DNA of 64,000 nucleotides from an uncultured Opitutia bacterium (GCA_903855995.1 CAIOAN010000002.1:124001-188000), one strand, 5' to 3'. Shown: positions 52,568-63,270, counted from the first letter of the stretch. A program made the numbers and translations. Notes: generated from the sequence alone by a model not told the origin.

Positions 52568-54026
52568 ACCCCGCGAAGCGGAGGGAGTAGACGTCCGCGT
52601 CCTTCAGCACGAAGCGTAGGCGGATCACGCGGCCTGCAAGGTCGGAAAGATCCGCGCCTTTCTTCCAGCGAAAGTCATGCTCCAGTCGATTACCCGCAAA
52701 GTCCTGCGAGTCGGCCAGCGTGTGCCCTGGCAAAGGCTTAGCGTCAGCGTCTAGGATTTCGACGCGCACCGAACCAGCGGCCGAAGTCGCGAGATTAAGT
52801 CGTAAGGCACGTCCGGAGAAACGGAGAGGCTTCGTGGTGAACTCGCCCCCGGCGTAAGACGCAGACATCGAGGCGATGCCGTCCAGTCGCCACGAATAGC
52901 GCCGGATATGGGACGACGGCTGCGCGTAATCCTGATTCGTATAAAGAGACATCTCAGCCGCCCCGGTCTGCACGAGATTCAGGACCGGGTAACCCGTGCG
53001 CGAGACCCACTGGCTGAGGTCGAGCCCGGGCCGGATCAGAGACTGGGGAAAATTCTGCTCGAGCGTCACGCCGTCGCGCGAAGTCATGAAGACGCAGTCG
53101 GAGGCGTCCTTGGCGGACTTGTAATACGCCGGATCAACCTTCAGGGTAGCAGCCTCGTCATCGGTCAGCGGACGGCGACCCGGCACCCAACGGGCCGCAG
53201 TGGAGATGAGCAAGTGGGGGGCGCGGAAGTAAGGCTGTGCCTGCGACGTATAGAAGTGGTGCTCTTGGGCGGGCGTAAAGGCCATCGCCATAGGTTCGCT
53301 CCAATGCAGGAAGTCAGGCGAAGTCGCCCGGGAGACCGTGCGGAGGCCTGATGGTCGCCAAACGCCGCCGGTCGTGGTCCCGCCCGTGAACGTCCGGAAA
53401 TACGCGACATAGCAGCCCTCCTTCTCGGACCAGAACGCGACGTTCTGCGAATCAAAGGCACCCTTCGTGAGGACTGGGGCCGTCTGCAACTTACGCCAGT
53501 GCACGCCATCCGCGGAAGTCAGGGCGAAAAGACCCGAGGGACCATCCTTGCTCATGATGCCGCCCAGCGCCTTGAAGCGCTCATCGGCCGGCACGCCCGG
53601 ACGTACGTCGAGCATCGGGCTGAAGTTATGCGTCACGCCGGCTTCATCGAGGATCACATTGCTGCCTTCAGGCGCTCCCGGCAGATTTGTCGCCGGCTTC
53701 GTCCAGCTCAGCCCGTCGCGACTTTCCGCGTGGCAGGTCACTTCGCCCGTACCGTCCGCGCCGCCCGCCTTCTTGCCCCGATAATAAAGATGCAGACGGT
53801 CGCCATCGCGGAGGATTGTGCAGTAACCGGAAAAGGCACCTTCCCAGGGGCGATCGAACTTCATGACGACGCCCTCGTCCCTCGGTTCATGGAGGCGCAG
53901 GTCAGCCCCCTTGGACTCCGCGATGAGGGCCCGATCGAAGAAGGGCTCAAGCCGACCCCCGAGCTCGATGACCTGCCCCGGGAGCACGGCGGCCCAAAGT
54001 AGACCGGGCAGGAGCAGTAGGCGCAT
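52560..54026 (-). CDS. Exported five-bladed beta-propeller protein, glycoside-hydrolase-like
   Basis: The 488-residue protein has a Sec signal (MRLLLLPGLLWAAVLPGQ) and a propeller made of repeated blades with SxDGxxW turns: AESRDGLSWTKP, TSADGVHWRKL, ATSPDFLHWSEP and TSRDGVTLEQ. This is the GH43/GH32-like fold. A beta-sandwich module follows from about 385 (GGEFTTKPLRFSGRALRLNLATSAAGSVRVEILDADAKPL). Catalytic acids cannot be assigned with confidence. Related proteins in Verrucomicrobiota lie in sulfated-polysaccharide loci. It has no obvious operon partner and is divergent from the Fur-like gene. Confidence 0.75.
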   Translation of the reverse strand: MRLLLLPGLLWAAVLPGQVIELGGRLEPFFDRALIAESKGADLRLHEPRDEGVVMKFDRPWEGAFSGYCTILRDGDRLHLYYRGKKAGGADGTGEVTCHAESRDGLSWTKPATNLPGAPEGSNVILDEAGVTHNFSPMLDVRPGVPADERFKALGGIMSKDGPSGLFALTSADGVHWRKLQTAPVLTKGAFDSQNVAFWSEKEGCYVAYFRTFTGGTTTGGVWRPSGLRTVSRATSPDFLHWSEPMAMAFTPAQEHHFYTSQAQPYFRAPHLLISTAARWVPGRRPLTDDEAATLKVDPAYYKSAKDASDCVFMTSRDGVTLEQNFPQSLIRPGLDLSQWVSRTGYPVLNLVQTGAAEMSLYTNQDYAQPSSHIRRYSWRLDGIASMSASYAGGEFTTKPLRFSGRALRLNLATSAAGSVRVEILDADAKPLPGHTLADSQDFAGNRLEHDFRWKKGADLSDLAGRVIRLRFVLKDADVYSLRFAGSN

Positions 54027-54140
54027 AGGGATACCCCCAAGACCACTTGCTCAGTCCTAAGTTCCGACTTTAAGCCCTCCCCCACCCCTATCCCGACCCC
54101 TACCCCTTCTTTTCAGCCCTTTCTTATTGCGGATTAGACT

Positions 54141-54168
54141 CATTCTAACTGATTAAACGGTTAGAATG
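54141..54168. promoter_or_regulatory. Operator-like inverted repeat overlapping the Fur-family start codon
   Basis: CATTCTAAC (54141-54149) and GTTAGAATG (54160-54168) are perfect inverted arms with a 10-base spacer. The ATG of the Fur-like gene is 54166-54168, inside the right arm. This is probably the autoregulatory site of the Fur-like protein and may control the whole suf operon. Confidence 0.7.
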
Positions 54169-54612
54169 ATTCAAAGTCTCACTGATTCGGATAGAGAGCA
54201 TCTTCAAGAAGCCCTCAATAGAAGCGGCCAGAAGGTCACCGCCCAGCGCGAGACCGTGTTCTCCGTCCTCCTCGCCGAGCGAGACCACCCCACGGTCGAT
54301 GAAGTCTTCAACCGCGCCCGCGAGGCCATGCCGGGCCTCTCGCTGGCCACGGTCTATAACTGCCTGGAGACTTTCGTGAGCTGCGGCCTCGTCCGCCAGG
54401 TCAACCACGAGCGTGAATCGACCCGCTACTGCCCCAACCTGGCCCCGCACGCCCACTTCCGCGACAAGGAGACCGGCCGGGTCCACGACATCGAGCTCCC
54501 GCCCGAAGTCATCAAGAGCCTCCGCTCCATCCTCCCCCCGGGCTTCGACTCCGAAGTCATCGAGATCAGCTTCCTCGGCCGCGCCCAGGGCACAGATAAA
54601 AACTCCAACTAA
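54166..54612 (+). CDS. Fur-family transcriptional regulator of the suf operon
   Basis: The 148-residue protein has the Fur layout. A winged helix is at about 8-75 ([67 protein letters not shown]). A shortened dimerisation domain contains [19 protein letters not shown]. It lacks the CxxC pair that holds structural zinc in classical Fur and PerR, so it is an atypical member, perhaps closer to Irr-like or Fe-S-sensing variants. It lies directly upstream of sufC (8 bases between stop and start), so it almost certainly regulates iron-sulfur cluster assembly. The start codon lies in an operator-like dyad and has no ribosome site, suggesting a nearly leaderless message. Confidence 0.85.
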   Translation: MIQSLTDSDREHLQEALNRSGQKVTAQRETVFSVLLAERDHPTVDEVFNRAREAMPGLSLATVYNCLETFVSCGLVRQVNHERESTRYCPNLAPHAHFRDKETGRVHDIELPPEVIKSLRSILPPGFDSEVIEISFLGRAQGTDKNSN

Positions 54613-54620
54613 TTTCAACC

Positions 54621-55379
54621 ATGTCCGACTCTCTCGTCATCAAGAACCTCAACGCCTCGATCGGCGAACGACAGATCCTCAAGGATTTCTCGCTCACCGT
54701 GCCTAAGGGCGAAGTGCACGCCATCATGGGCCCGAACGGCACTGGTAAAAGCACGCTCTCCAAGGTCCTCGCCGGCCATCCTGACTACTCCGTACAATCC
54801 GGTGAAGCCTTCCTCGACGGCGAACAGCTCCTCGGCCTCGAGCCGGATGTCATCGCCCGTGCGGGCCTCTTCCTCGCGTTCCAATACCCGAGCGAAATCC
54901 CTGGCGTGACCATCGCCAACTTCATCCGCGCCGCCATTGTCGCCCGCCAAGCCAAGGGCGCGCCCTTCGACGCCAAGGCCTACTACACCGAGCTCTACGC
55001 GAAGATGGACGCCCTTAAGATGGACCGAAAGTTCACCGCTCGCTTCGTCAATGAAGGCTTCTCTGGCGGCGAGAAGAAGCGCTGCGAAATCCTCCAGCTG
55101 ATGATGCTCAAGCCAAAGTACGCCGTGCTCGACGAAACCGACTCCGGCCTCGATATCGACGCCCTCCGCATCGTCTCCGAAGGCGTCAACCGCATGCGCG
55201 GCCCCGACACGGGCTTCCTTGTCATCACCCACTACCAGCGCCTGCTCGAGTACATCGTCCCCGACCGCGTCCACATCATGTGGGACGGAAGGATCGTGCA
55301 CAGCGGCGGCAAGGAACTCGCCCTTGAACTCGAAGCCAAGGGCTACGACTGGGTGAAGACCGAACTCGCCTCCGCCTAA
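54621..55379 (+). CDS. sufC: Fe-S cluster assembly ATPase SufC
   Basis: The 252-residue ABC ATPase has Walker [10 protein letters not shown], the signature [11 protein letters not shown] and Walker [18 protein letters not shown], with the switch histidine in FLVITHYQR. All are the SufC forms. It powers the SufBCD scaffold that builds iron-sulfur clusters in the cytoplasm. It is the first structural gene after the Fur-like regulator, followed after 5 bases by sufB. The gene order C-B-D differs from the E. coli order A-B-C-D-S-E, and no SufS, SufE or SufU is encoded in the window. Confidence 0.97.
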   Translation: MSDSLVIKNLNASIGERQILKDFSLTVPKGEVHAIMGPNGTGKSTLSKVLAGHPDYSVQSGEAFLDGEQLLGLEPDVIARAGLFLAFQYPSEIPGVTIANFIRAAIVARQAKGAPFDAKAYYTELYAKMDALKMDRKFTARFVNEGFSGGEKKRCEILQLMMLKPKYAVLDETDSGLDIDALRIVSEGVNRMRGPDTGFLVITHYQRLLEYIVPDRVHIMWDGRIVHSGGKELALELEAKGYDWVKTELASA

Positions 55380-55384
55380 ATCCC

Positions 55385-56812
55385 ATGGCTGAAATTGACG
55401 AATCCCAGGCGCAGCGCGAAGCGATCGAAGTCGATCGTTCCAAGGGCGATTTCAAATACGAGGAGAACTATGCCTTCGACGCCGGCATCGGCCTCACGCC
55501 CGCGACCGTCGACTACATCTCGAAGGTCAAAGGTGAGGAGGAATGGATCCGCGAGTTCCGCCAGAAGTCGCTGAAGATCTTCGAAGACCAGCCTATGCCG
55601 ACGCATTGGGCGACCGAAGACCTCGCGAACATTAAGTTCGAGGCTATCCGCTACTACCTTTCGAAAGGCCAGAAACCCGTCCGCACCTGGGAAGAAGTCC
55701 CGGACGACGTGAAAAAGACCTTCGAGCGCCTCGGCATCCCGGAGTCGGAACGCAAGTTCCTCGCCGGCGTCGAAGCGCAGTTCGACTCCGAAGCGGTCTA
55801 CTCCCGCATGAAAGAAGAACTCGAGAAGCTCGGGGTCATCTTCTGCGGCCCGACCGAGGGCCTGCGCGACCATCCGGAGATTTTCCGTAAATATTTCGGC
55901 AAAGTCATCCCCGCCGGCGACAATAAGTTCGCCGCGCTGAACTCCGCGGTCTTCTCGGGCGGCTCCTTCATCTACATCCCCAAGGGCGTGAAAGTGGCCC
56001 AGCCTCTACAGGCCTACTTCCGTATCAATGCCGAGAACTTCGGCCAGTTCGAACGCACGCTGATCATCGCCGACGAAGGCTCCGAGGTCACTTACATGGA
56101 AGGCTGCACGGCCCCTAAGTTCGAGACCGCCACACTCCACTCCGCCGTCGTCGAACTCGTCGCCCTCAAAGGCGCCAAGATCCAATACATCACGGTCCAG
56201 AACTGGTCGGCCAACGTCTTCAATCTGGTGACAAAGCGCGGCATGGCCGAAGAAGACGCCGAAGTCCGCTGGATCGATTGCAACATCGGCTCCCGCCTCA
56301 CGATGAAGTACCCCGGCGTGGTCCTGCGCGGCAAGCGTGCCCGCGGCGAGGTGCTCTCGATCGCCCTGGCCAACGATGGTCAGCACCAAGACACGGGGGC
56401 GAAGATGATTCACGCGGCGGACGACACGACTTCTAACATCATCGCGAAATCGATCTCTGTCGGCTCGGGCCGCTCGACTTACCGCGGCCTGGTCCACATC
56501 CCGAAGACGCTGAAGAACTGCCGTAACAACACGGAGTGCGACGCGTTGCTGATCAACGAGCACAGCCGCACCGACACCTACCCGGCCATCTCCGTCCGCG
56601 GCCAGAAAAACTCCGTCCAGCATGAGGCGAGCGTCTCGAAGGTCTCGGCGGAACAGATTTTCTACATGATGCAGCGGGGCCTCAGCGAAGGCGAGGCGAT
56701 GTCCCTCGCGGTGAACGGCTTCGTCAACGACCTAGTGAAGGAATTCCCGATGGAATATTCCGTCGAACTGAAGCGCCTCATCGAACTGCAGATGGAAGGG
56801 TCCGTCGGATGA
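55385..56812 (+). CDS. sufB: Fe-S cluster assembly protein SufB
   Basis: The 475-residue protein has the SufB core: [104 protein letters not shown], and the C-terminal [38 protein letters not shown]. The length is normal. It is the scaffold subunit on which clusters form. Its stop overlaps the sufD start (ATGA), giving translational coupling. Confidence 0.97.
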   Translation: MAEIDESQAQREAIEVDRSKGDFKYEENYAFDAGIGLTPATVDYISKVKGEEEWIREFRQKSLKIFEDQPMPTHWATEDLANIKFEAIRYYLSKGQKPVRTWEEVPDDVKKTFERLGIPESERKFLAGVEAQFDSEAVYSRMKEELEKLGVIFCGPTEGLRDHPEIFRKYFGKVIPAGDNKFAALNSAVFSGGSFIYIPKGVKVAQPLQAYFRINAENFGQFERTLIIADEGSEVTYMEGCTAPKFETATLHSAVVELVALKGAKIQYITVQNWSANVFNLVTKRGMAEEDAEVRWIDCNIGSRLTMKYPGVVLRGKRARGEVLSIALANDGQHQDTGAKMIHAADDTTSNIIAKSISVGSGRSTYRGLVHIPKTLKNCRNNTECDALLINEHSRTDTYPAISVRGQKNSVQHEASVSKVSAEQIFYMMQRGLSEGEAMSLAVNGFVNDLVKEFPMEYSVELKRLIELQMEGSVG

Positions 56813-58134
56813 ACGCCGTCGCCCCCGTCGGCACGGGCGTCCTCGACGTCGCCCTGCAATCCGCAGAAACGGGACGCTTCCGCGCCCAAGACTGGTTCGC
56901 CGTCCTCCGTCAACAGGGCTGGCATACCTTCCAGTCTCTGCCGATGCCCAAGCTTGCCCACGAGAAGTGGCGCTTCTCGGACACGCGCACGCTTTCACTC
57001 GAAGGCTACGCCCCGGCACCGGAGCCGTCCGCAGCCCAGGCCGCCGAGCTAATCGCCCGCTCCCACCTCATCTCGGACGCTGCCGGCCTGATCGTCCACA
57101 TCGACGGGCATTGCGTGCTCAAGCCGTCGCTCTCGCCGGAACTAATCGCCCAAGGCGTGATCTTCGAATCCCTCGAAGACGCCATCAAGCACCACCCCGC
57201 CCTGCTGAAGGAACATCTCCTCAAACACCCCGTGCTGCTCGGCGGCGATAAGTTCGCCGCCCTTCACCGCGCGTGGCTCCGCGCCGGCTACATCCTTCAC
57301 GTCCCCACAGGCGTGGAAGTTTCGCAGCCGTTCGTTTCCATCACTTGGACGCTCACCGATGGCGTCGCGGTCTTCCCGCATGCGCTCATCATCGCCGGCA
57401 AACACGCCAAGGCCGACATCCACGACTTCCATCTCAGCGCGAAGCCCGACCAGAAGGCCCTCGCGATCTCGGCCGCCGACATCCACGCCGACACCGGCTC
57501 GCAGGTGCGCCGCCTCGCCGTCCAAGCCTGGGGCACGGGCACGCAATCCTTCCAGGTCGATAACACCTGCGGCGGTCGTGACTCCCTTATCAGTTCCGTC
57601 AACGCTGCCGTCGGCTCCCGCCGTGCGCGTCTCGAGAACACCGTGCGTATCGACGGCGCCGGCGCCGACGTCCGCCTCTACGGTATCTCTGTCGCCTCGG
57701 GCATACAGGAATTCGATCAACGGACGCTGCAGATCCACGCCGCCGGTCATGCGAAGTCCGATCTGCTCTTCAAGAACGCCCTGCTCGGCAAGGCTCGGAC
57801 GATTTTCTCTGGCCTGATCAAAGTCGAGCCCGACGCCCAGCGCACCGACGCCTTCCAGACGAACCGCAACCTGCTCCTCTCCCCGGAAGCCGAAGCAGAT
57901 TCGCTGCCTGGACTCGAGATCGAAGCCAATGACGTCAAGTGCTCGCACGGGGCCACCACCGGCCAGATCGACCCTGCCGAACTCTTCTACCTACAGGCCC
58001 GCGGCATTCCGCTGGCCACCGCCCAGGAACTGCTCGCCCAAGGCTTCCTCGAGGAAGTTCTGGCCAAAGTCGGCCACGAAGAAGCCGCCGCCGCCGTACG
58101 CGAGATGCTCCGCGAAAAATTCCACCAAGCCTGA
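56809..58134 (+). CDS. sufD: Fe-S cluster assembly protein SufD
   Basis: The 441-residue protein is related to SufB, with the right-handed beta-helix core and the end [45 protein letters not shown], the standard SufD block. The N-terminal part ([22 protein letters not shown]) is the SufD-specific WRxT-like region. It forms the SufBC2D complex with the two preceding gene products. It overlaps sufB by 4 bases and is followed by the sufT-like gene after 2 bases. Confidence 0.95.
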   Translation: MNAVAPVGTGVLDVALQSAETGRFRAQDWFAVLRQQGWHTFQSLPMPKLAHEKWRFSDTRTLSLEGYAPAPEPSAAQAAELIARSHLISDAAGLIVHIDGHCVLKPSLSPELIAQGVIFESLEDAIKHHPALLKEHLLKHPVLLGGDKFAALHRAWLRAGYILHVPTGVEVSQPFVSITWTLTDGVAVFPHALIIAGKHAKADIHDFHLSAKPDQKALAISAADIHADTGSQVRRLAVQAWGTGTQSFQVDNTCGGRDSLISSVNAAVGSRRARLENTVRIDGAGADVRLYGISVASGIQEFDQRTLQIHAAGHAKSDLLFKNALLGKARTIFSGLIKVEPDAQRTDAFQTNRNLLLSPEAEADSLPGLEIEANDVKCSHGATTGQIDPAELFYLQARGIPLATAQELLAQGFLEEVLAKVGHEEAAAAVREMLREKFHQA

Positions 58135-58136
58135 AC

Positions 58137-58763
58137 ATGAGCGACGACACCACCGGCCAGCGCCACACGCCCAGCCCTCACGATCGCACGCTCACGCGCG
58201 ACGTCCAGGCCACGGTCATTCCCGCGGGCGACCCCGCCGTGCTGCCCGCCGGCACCAAGGTCACCATCACGCATCGCCTCGGCGGCAACTTCACCGTTGT
58301 CTGCGATAACGGCATGTTCCGCATCAAGGGGAGCGACGCCGACAGCCTCAGCGAAACGATTCCCTCCGACGCGACGGAGAACGAAGGCAAGACCGACGCC
58401 TATGGTTCTGTCGGCACCGCCGAACACCCCGGCCACACCGGCAAGCCTTCCGATGAAGCCGTCTGGGAGAGCCTCAAGAAGGTCTTTGATCCGGAAATCC
58501 CCGTGAACATTGTCGACCTCGGCCTGGTGTATTCACTCAAGGTCGACCCGTTGGAAAATTCGCCTGACCGCCATAGCGTCGTCGTCGCCATGACGCTCAC
58601 CGCTCCGGGGTGCGGCATGGGGCCGGTGATTGCTGAAGACGCGCGTAATCGCGTGCTCGGCGTGCCGGGGATCAATCAGGCCCGCGTCGACATCGTCTGG
58701 GACCCGCCGTGGACCCAGACCATGATCTCCGAGGACGGCAAGATGCAGCTCGGGTTGATCTGA
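58137..58763 (+). CDS. sufT: SufT-like Fe-S assembly protein (DUF59/MIP18 family)
   Basis: The ATG at 58137 gives 208 residues. The N-terminal half has a short beta-rich module with [30 protein letters not shown], the extra domain seen in SufT proteins. The C-terminal half is a DUF59 domain: [28 protein letters not shown], with the conserved cysteine in [22 protein letters not shown] and the end [24 protein letters not shown]. SufT acts in cluster maturation or delivery. It ends the suf operon; a repeat region follows. Confidence 0.92.
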   Translation: MSDDTTGQRHTPSPHDRTLTRDVQATVIPAGDPAVLPAGTKVTITHRLGGNFTVVCDNGMFRIKGSDADSLSETIPSDATENEGKTDAYGSVGTAEHPGHTGKPSDEAVWESLKKVFDPEIPVNIVDLGLVYSLKVDPLENSPDRHSVVVAMTLTAPGCGMGPVIAEDARNRVLGVPGINQARVDIVWDPPWTQTMISEDGKMQLGLI

Positions 58764-58779
58764 CCGCTTACGCGCCGTT

Positions 58780-58945
58780 GATCAGTTGAACCGTTGGTCA
58801 GTTGGCCAGAGGAGAGGCATGCACCCCAAAGGAGACCCGGGACCGGAATGTGAGATGGGGCACTGACCAAGAGAACGGGCACGCCGTAGCCGCGCCCCTA
58901 CCCGCGGCCGCCATTCGGCGGCCGTTCCCGCCCCTATAAATCGAT
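58780..58945. repeat. Decayed hairpin-repeat region before the sugar dehydrogenase-like gene
   Basis: The 271-base gap contains GTTGGTCAGTTGGCCAGA (about 58793-58810), which recurs in slightly changed form at about 61744-61760. It also holds a degraded GGGC...GCCC hairpin ending in CCCCTACCC (about 58876-58903), and a GCGGCCGCC-attc-GGCGGCCG hairpin. All are pieces of the intergenic repeat family. No gene is evident. Confidence 0.55.
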
Positions 58946-59034
58946 ACTCCGAGCGTAGCGCCCTCCCCGCTTGCGCTCCCGCATCTTTCCCTAACCCTGC
59001 GGGAACCCCCTCCATCCCCCAAGGTCACCCTCCC

Positions 59035-61716
59035 ATGGCTTCACATCCCCTCCGCCTCCTCTCACTTCTTGCCGCCGGCCTGCTGGCGGCCACCACGGCT
59101 ATCCGTGCCGCCGAAGCCGCGCCGGAAGATATTCGCTTCAAGGTCGATAAGCTGCTCGGCAATCTGCCGCAGCCGATGCACCTCGAGATCGCGCCTGATG
59201 GCCGCATCTGGCTCAACGAATATGGCGGTGCCCTCAAAATCTACGACCCGAAGAGCCGGCGCGTCTCGCTCGTCGCGGAGATGGAAGTCTTTAAATCGCA
59301 GGAAAATGGCTTCCTCGCGTTCGCGCTCGACCCGAAGTTCGCCCAGAACGGCTGGATTTATATCCTCTATTCACCGGTCGGCTTCGAAGGCCAATACCTG
59401 TCCCGCTTCGATGTCAAAGACGACAAACTTGTCGCTGGTAGCGAGAAGATGATCCTGAAGTATGACGAACAGCGGCTCCAGTGCTGCCACCACGGAGGCA
59501 CGGTGAAGTTCGGCCCAGACGGTTGCCTGTATTTCACGGCCGGCGACAACACCAGCCCCTTCGGCGACAGCGAAGGCTACGCCCCGCTTGATCAGCGCGT
59601 CGGCAAGGAGCCCTGGGACGGGCAGCGGACTTCGGCGAACACGAATAATCTGGTCGGCAAGGTCAGCCGTATCCGCGTCAACGCCGACGCCACCTACAGC
59701 ATCCCGGAGGGCAACCTCTTCCCTCCCGGCACTCCGAAGACACGTCCGGAGATTTTCGCGATGGGTTGCCGCAACCCCTGGCGCATGAACATCGACCAAA
59801 AAACCGGTTATGTCTACTGGGGTGAAGTCGGACCGGATTCACGTAACGACGGACCGCGGGGTTCGCGCGGTTATGATGAAATCAACCAAGCCAAGCATGC
59901 GGGGAATTTTGGTTACCCATTGTTTGTGGGCAATAATTCGCCCTACGCCGCTTACGACTACGAGACCAAGAAGGCCGGGGCGATGTTCGACCCCATCCAC
60001 CCGCGCAACACCAGCCGCAACAATACCGGCCTCACGGATCTGCCGCCCGCGGTACCGGCCTTCATCTACTGGCCCTACGCCGTCTCGGAAAAATGGCCTG
60101 AGCTCGGCGAAGGAGGCCGCACGGCCTGCGCCGGACCGGTGTTCTACTGGCAGGAATCGTTTGATAAGACCAATGGCTTCCCCAAGCACTTTGACCGCTC
60201 GTTACTGTTCTGGGATTGGCAGCGACCCTTCATCAAGTGGGCCCGCCTCGATAAGAATTCCGACCTCACCGGCATCGAATCTTTCACCAACGGCGCGGTC
60301 GTGCTCGGCAACACTGACGATCAGCTGAAGAAACAACAGGCGCTCATCGATGCCGGCGGCTACGTGATCAAACGCCCGGTCGACGCGACCTTCGGCCCCG
60401 ACGGCTGCCTCTACATGCTCGACTACGGCGAGACCTGGGGTGCCAACGCCGATGCCGCGCTGATCAAGATTTCCTACGTGCGCGGCAACCTGCCGCCCAT
60501 CGCCAAGGCCAGCGCCTCGGCGACCTCCGGCCCGGCGCCGCTGAAGACGAAACTCTCCGCCAAGGGTTCGCGCGACCCCGATGGGGGCAAACTCAGCTAC
60601 ACCTGGAAACTACAGCCGAGCGGCAAAACCCTCGGCACGGGCGAGGAGCTCGAGACCTCCCTCGCTCAAGCGGGTAACTTCTCCGTCGAACTCATCGTCA
60701 ACGACGGTCAGGGTGGCGAATCGTCCTTCACCGTCCCGGTCGTCGTCGGTAATTCCGCGCCCGTCGTGGCCTTCACCTCTCCCCAGAACGGCGACTTCTT
60801 CAAACCCGGCGCCAAGATCGCCTATGCCGTGAACGTGGCGGACAATGAAGATGGCGTCTCCAAGGGCAGGGAAGCCGAGTTTGGCATGCGCACCGTGGTG
60901 ACATCATCCTTCATGCCCGCCGACGGCAAAGGTGCCGCCGTCGACGCAGGCCTAGCCCTAATGCGCCAGAGCGACTGCTTTAATTGCCACGCCATCGAAA
61001 CGCCGCTCGTGGGGCCGGCGCTCGTCGCCATCGCCGACAAATATCGAAAGCAGGGAGGCGCGGATGAACTTCTGAATAAGAAAGTTCGCCTCGGCGGCAG
61101 CGGCGTCTGGGGCCAGATTCCGATGCTCGCGCACCCGCAGCACACCGAGGACGAAGTCGCCATCATGCTCCACTGGGTACTCTCCCTCGAGAAAGGCAAA
61201 GGCGGCCCGACGCTCACGCGCGGCCTAAGCGGCGAAGTCATCGCGCCCAAAGACGGCAAGCCGGGCAGCCTCGTCATCGAAGCGCTCTACACCGATCTCG
61301 GGGCTGCGCCCGCCAACGCCCTCACCGGCAAAGCCACCGTCTCCCTGCGCTACCCGCGCATCGAAGCCCGGAGCGGCGATGTCACCGGCGCCAAGAAGAA
61401 CAGCAAGAACGTCGGCTCGACCAACCATGGTGCGACCATTCGTTTCGCCGACCTGAATCTCGGCGCGACCAGCGGAGTCAACATCCACGCCTCGGCTGGC
61501 GGGATCAAAGGCAGTAAAGTCGAGGTCCGTCTCGATTCGCCCACGGGACCGCTCGTGGCCACCGTGGATATCAAGCATACCGGCGACTGGAATAAGTTCA
61601 TGGATAACAAAGGCCCCCTGACCGCCACGCCCGGCCGACATGACGTGTTCCTCGTCCTCGTCAATCCCGGCAAAGGCGGCCTGATGAACATCGACTGGGT
61701 GGAATTCGGCCAATAA
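59035..61716 (+). CDS. Exported glucose/sorbosone-dehydrogenase-like protein fused to PKD, cytochrome c and beta-sandwich domains
   Basis: The 893-residue protein has a Sec signal (MASHPLRLLSLLAAGLLAATTAIRAA). A PQQ-type sugar dehydrogenase propeller runs to about 480: GNLPQPMHLEIAPDGRIWLNEYGGALKIYDP, LQCCHHGGTVKFGPDGCLYFTAGDN and DATFGPDGCLYMLDYGETWG. A PKD domain follows (about 487-570; PLKTKLSAKGSRDPDGGKLSYTWKL). A single-haem cytochrome c domain carries CFNCH (about 648-652). The C-terminal beta-sandwich resembles a CBM6-like module (about 760-893, ending MNIDWVEFGQ). Such fusions oxidise sugars and pass electrons to their own haem in the periplasm. A strong terminator follows. Confidence 0.9.
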   Translation: MASHPLRLLSLLAAGLLAATTAIRAAEAAPEDIRFKVDKLLGNLPQPMHLEIAPDGRIWLNEYGGALKIYDPKSRRVSLVAEMEVFKSQENGFLAFALDPKFAQNGWIYILYSPVGFEGQYLSRFDVKDDKLVAGSEKMILKYDEQRLQCCHHGGTVKFGPDGCLYFTAGDNTSPFGDSEGYAPLDQRVGKEPWDGQRTSANTNNLVGKVSRIRVNADATYSIPEGNLFPPGTPKTRPEIFAMGCRNPWRMNIDQKTGYVYWGEVGPDSRNDGPRGSRGYDEINQAKHAGNFGYPLFVGNNSPYAAYDYETKKAGAMFDPIHPRNTSRNNTGLTDLPPAVPAFIYWPYAVSEKWPELGEGGRTACAGPVFYWQESFDKTNGFPKHFDRSLLFWDWQRPFIKWARLDKNSDLTGIESFTNGAVVLGNTDDQLKKQQALIDAGGYVIKRPVDATFGPDGCLYMLDYGETWGANADAALIKISYVRGNLPPIAKASASATSGPAPLKTKLSAKGSRDPDGGKLSYTWKLQPSGKTLGTGEELETSLAQAGNFSVELIVNDGQGGESSFTVPVVVGNSAPVVAFTSPQNGDFFKPGAKIAYAVNVADNEDGVSKGREAEFGMRTVVTSSFMPADGKGAAVDAGLALMRQSDCFNCHAIETPLVGPALVAIADKYRKQGGADELLNKKVRLGGSGVWGQIPMLAHPQHTEDEVAIMLHWVLSLEKGKGGPTLTRGLSGEVIAPKDGKPGSLVIEALYTDLGAAPANALTGKATVSLRYPRIEARSGDVTGAKKNSKNVGSTNHGATIRFADLNLGATSGVNIHASAGGIKGSKVEVRLDSPTGPLVATVDIKHTGDWNKFMDNKGPLTATPGRHDVFLVLVNPGKGGLMNIDWVEFGQ

Positions 61717-61769
61717 GCAAACCAGAGCGGGCAAGCGGGCCTGTTGACCAGTTGGCCAGATAACAGACC

Positions 61770-61800
61770 AAGCGGCGGGGAAACCCGCCGCTTTCTTTTT
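61770..61800 (+). terminator. Intrinsic terminator after the dehydrogenase-like gene
   Basis: AAGCGGCGGG-gaaa-CCCGCCGCTT (61770-61793) is followed by TCTTTTT. Confidence 0.9.
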
Positions 61801-61899
61801 GAGTCACGTCCACCATACGGTGGCCTAGGCCGCACTCTGCTCTCGCCTGCCCCACCCTAGAGGGCAAAATTCACCTTCCCCCTTTTTCCTTCCGCCCAC

Positions 61900-63204
61900 G
61901 TGTCTGACTCCGAAGATAAACCGCTCGACCCTTTCGACCCTGAGGTCATCGCCCGCTCTAATCGGGCGATTCTGGTCGGGCTCCAACGCTCCGAAGATAC
62001 GGAAGCCGAAGCCCAAACACTCCTCGACGAACTCCATGAGCTCGTCAGCAACGTCGGGGTCGAAATCCGCGGCTCTGTCCTCGCTAAAATCCGCGAAGTG
62101 AGCCCGCGCCACCTCGTCGGCTCCGGCAAGATGGAAGAGATCGCCCAGCTGGCCCGCGACAAGGAATGCGGGCTGATTATCTTCGACGACGAACTCACCC
62201 CCGCCCAGCAGCGCAACTGGGAACGCGACGCCAAACTCCGGGCCATCGACCGCCAGGAAATCATCCTGGATATCTTCATCACCCGAGCGAAGACGCGCGA
62301 GGCGGTGTTGCAGGTCGAGCTCGCACAGCTCCAGCAGATGCTGCCCCGCCTGAAGCGCCTCTGGTCGCACTTGGACCGCCAGCGCGGCGGGGGCACGATG
62401 CAGCGCGACGCCGGCGAAACGCAGCTGGAGATGGACCAGCGCAAGATCCGTGACAAGATCGCCAAAGTGCGTCGCGACCTCGCGGAAGTCGTCGCCCAGC
62501 GCGCGACCCAGCGCAAGCAGCGCAAACGCGTCCCGCTCCCGACCTTCTCGATCGTCGGCTACACCAACGCCGGGAAATCCTCGCTCCTCAACAAGTTGAC
62601 CGGTGCCGAGGTGCTTGCGGCGAATAAACTTTTCGCGACACTAGACCCGACCACCCGCCGACTCGCCCTGCCCTCCGGCCGCGCACTGCTTCTGACCGAC
62701 ACCGTCGGCTTCGTGCGTCGACTCCCGCACCGTCTCGTCGAAGCTTTCAAAGCCACGCTCGAAGAAGCCGTGCAGGCCGACTTCCTGATCCATGTCATCG
62801 ACCTAGGATCACCCGAACGCGAAAAGCACGCCGAGACGACCCTGCAGGTTCTGACCGAAATCGGGGCCGGCGACCGCCCGATCATCACCGTCCTCAACAA
62901 GGCCGACCTCTGCGACGAGGTCCAGCGGGCCGAGGCCTTAGCCGCCCACCCCGACGCCAGGCTCATCAGCACCCGGACGGGCGAAGGCCTCCCGGCCTTG
63001 CTGGAACGCCTCGAAGAATGCGCCTCTAGCCGAGATGAGCACATGACCCTGCTCATCCCCCATGATCAGTATGCCATGCTCTCCAGACTGCACGCAGGGG
63101 CCACGATCCTCAATTCCAAGGCCTTGCCAGAGGGCACCCGGGTCGAGGCCTACATTCCAACCCGCCTGCAGGAGGCCTGCCGGACCTGGACCGTCAAGGA
63201 ATAG
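61900..63204 (+). CDS. hflX: Ribosome-associated GTPase HflX
   Basis: The GTG at 61900 gives 434 residues. The N-terminal HflX domain (RAILVGLQRSEDTEAEAQTLLDELHELVSNVGVEI) is followed by the glycine-rich loop of the linker, RQRGGGTMQRDAGETQLEMDQRKIRDKI. The GTPase domain has G1 GYTNAGKSS, G3 DTVGFVRRLP and G4 NKAD. The C-terminal domain ends in TWTVKE. HflX splits stalled ribosomes, often under heat stress. The AT-containing gap upstream follows the terminator of the preceding gene. Confidence 0.96.
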   Translation: MSDSEDKPLDPFDPEVIARSNRAILVGLQRSEDTEAEAQTLLDELHELVSNVGVEIRGSVLAKIREVSPRHLVGSGKMEEIAQLARDKECGLIIFDDELTPAQQRNWERDAKLRAIDRQEIILDIFITRAKTREAVLQVELAQLQQMLPRLKRLWSHLDRQRGGGTMQRDAGETQLEMDQRKIRDKIAKVRRDLAEVVAQRATQRKQRKRVPLPTFSIVGYTNAGKSSLLNKLTGAEVLAANKLFATLDPTTRRLALPSGRALLLTDTVGFVRRLPHRLVEAFKATLEEAVQADFLIHVIDLGSPEREKHAETTLQVLTEIGAGDRPIITVLNKADLCDEVQRAEALAAHPDARLISTRTGEGLPALLERLEECASSRDEHMTLLIPHDQYAMLSRLHAGATILNSKALPEGTRVEAYIPTRLQEACRTWTVKE

Positions 63205-63270
63205 CCATTTTTTACTACCCAAGGCTGGAACTTTCCACATACCTTGGGGTTTCCCTAATACATACCTCCT

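Noticed and set aside
54141-54168. Classical Fur or PerR box
   Set aside because: The arms CATTCTAAC/GTTAGAATG and the 10-base spacer match neither consensus; it is called only an operator-like dyad.
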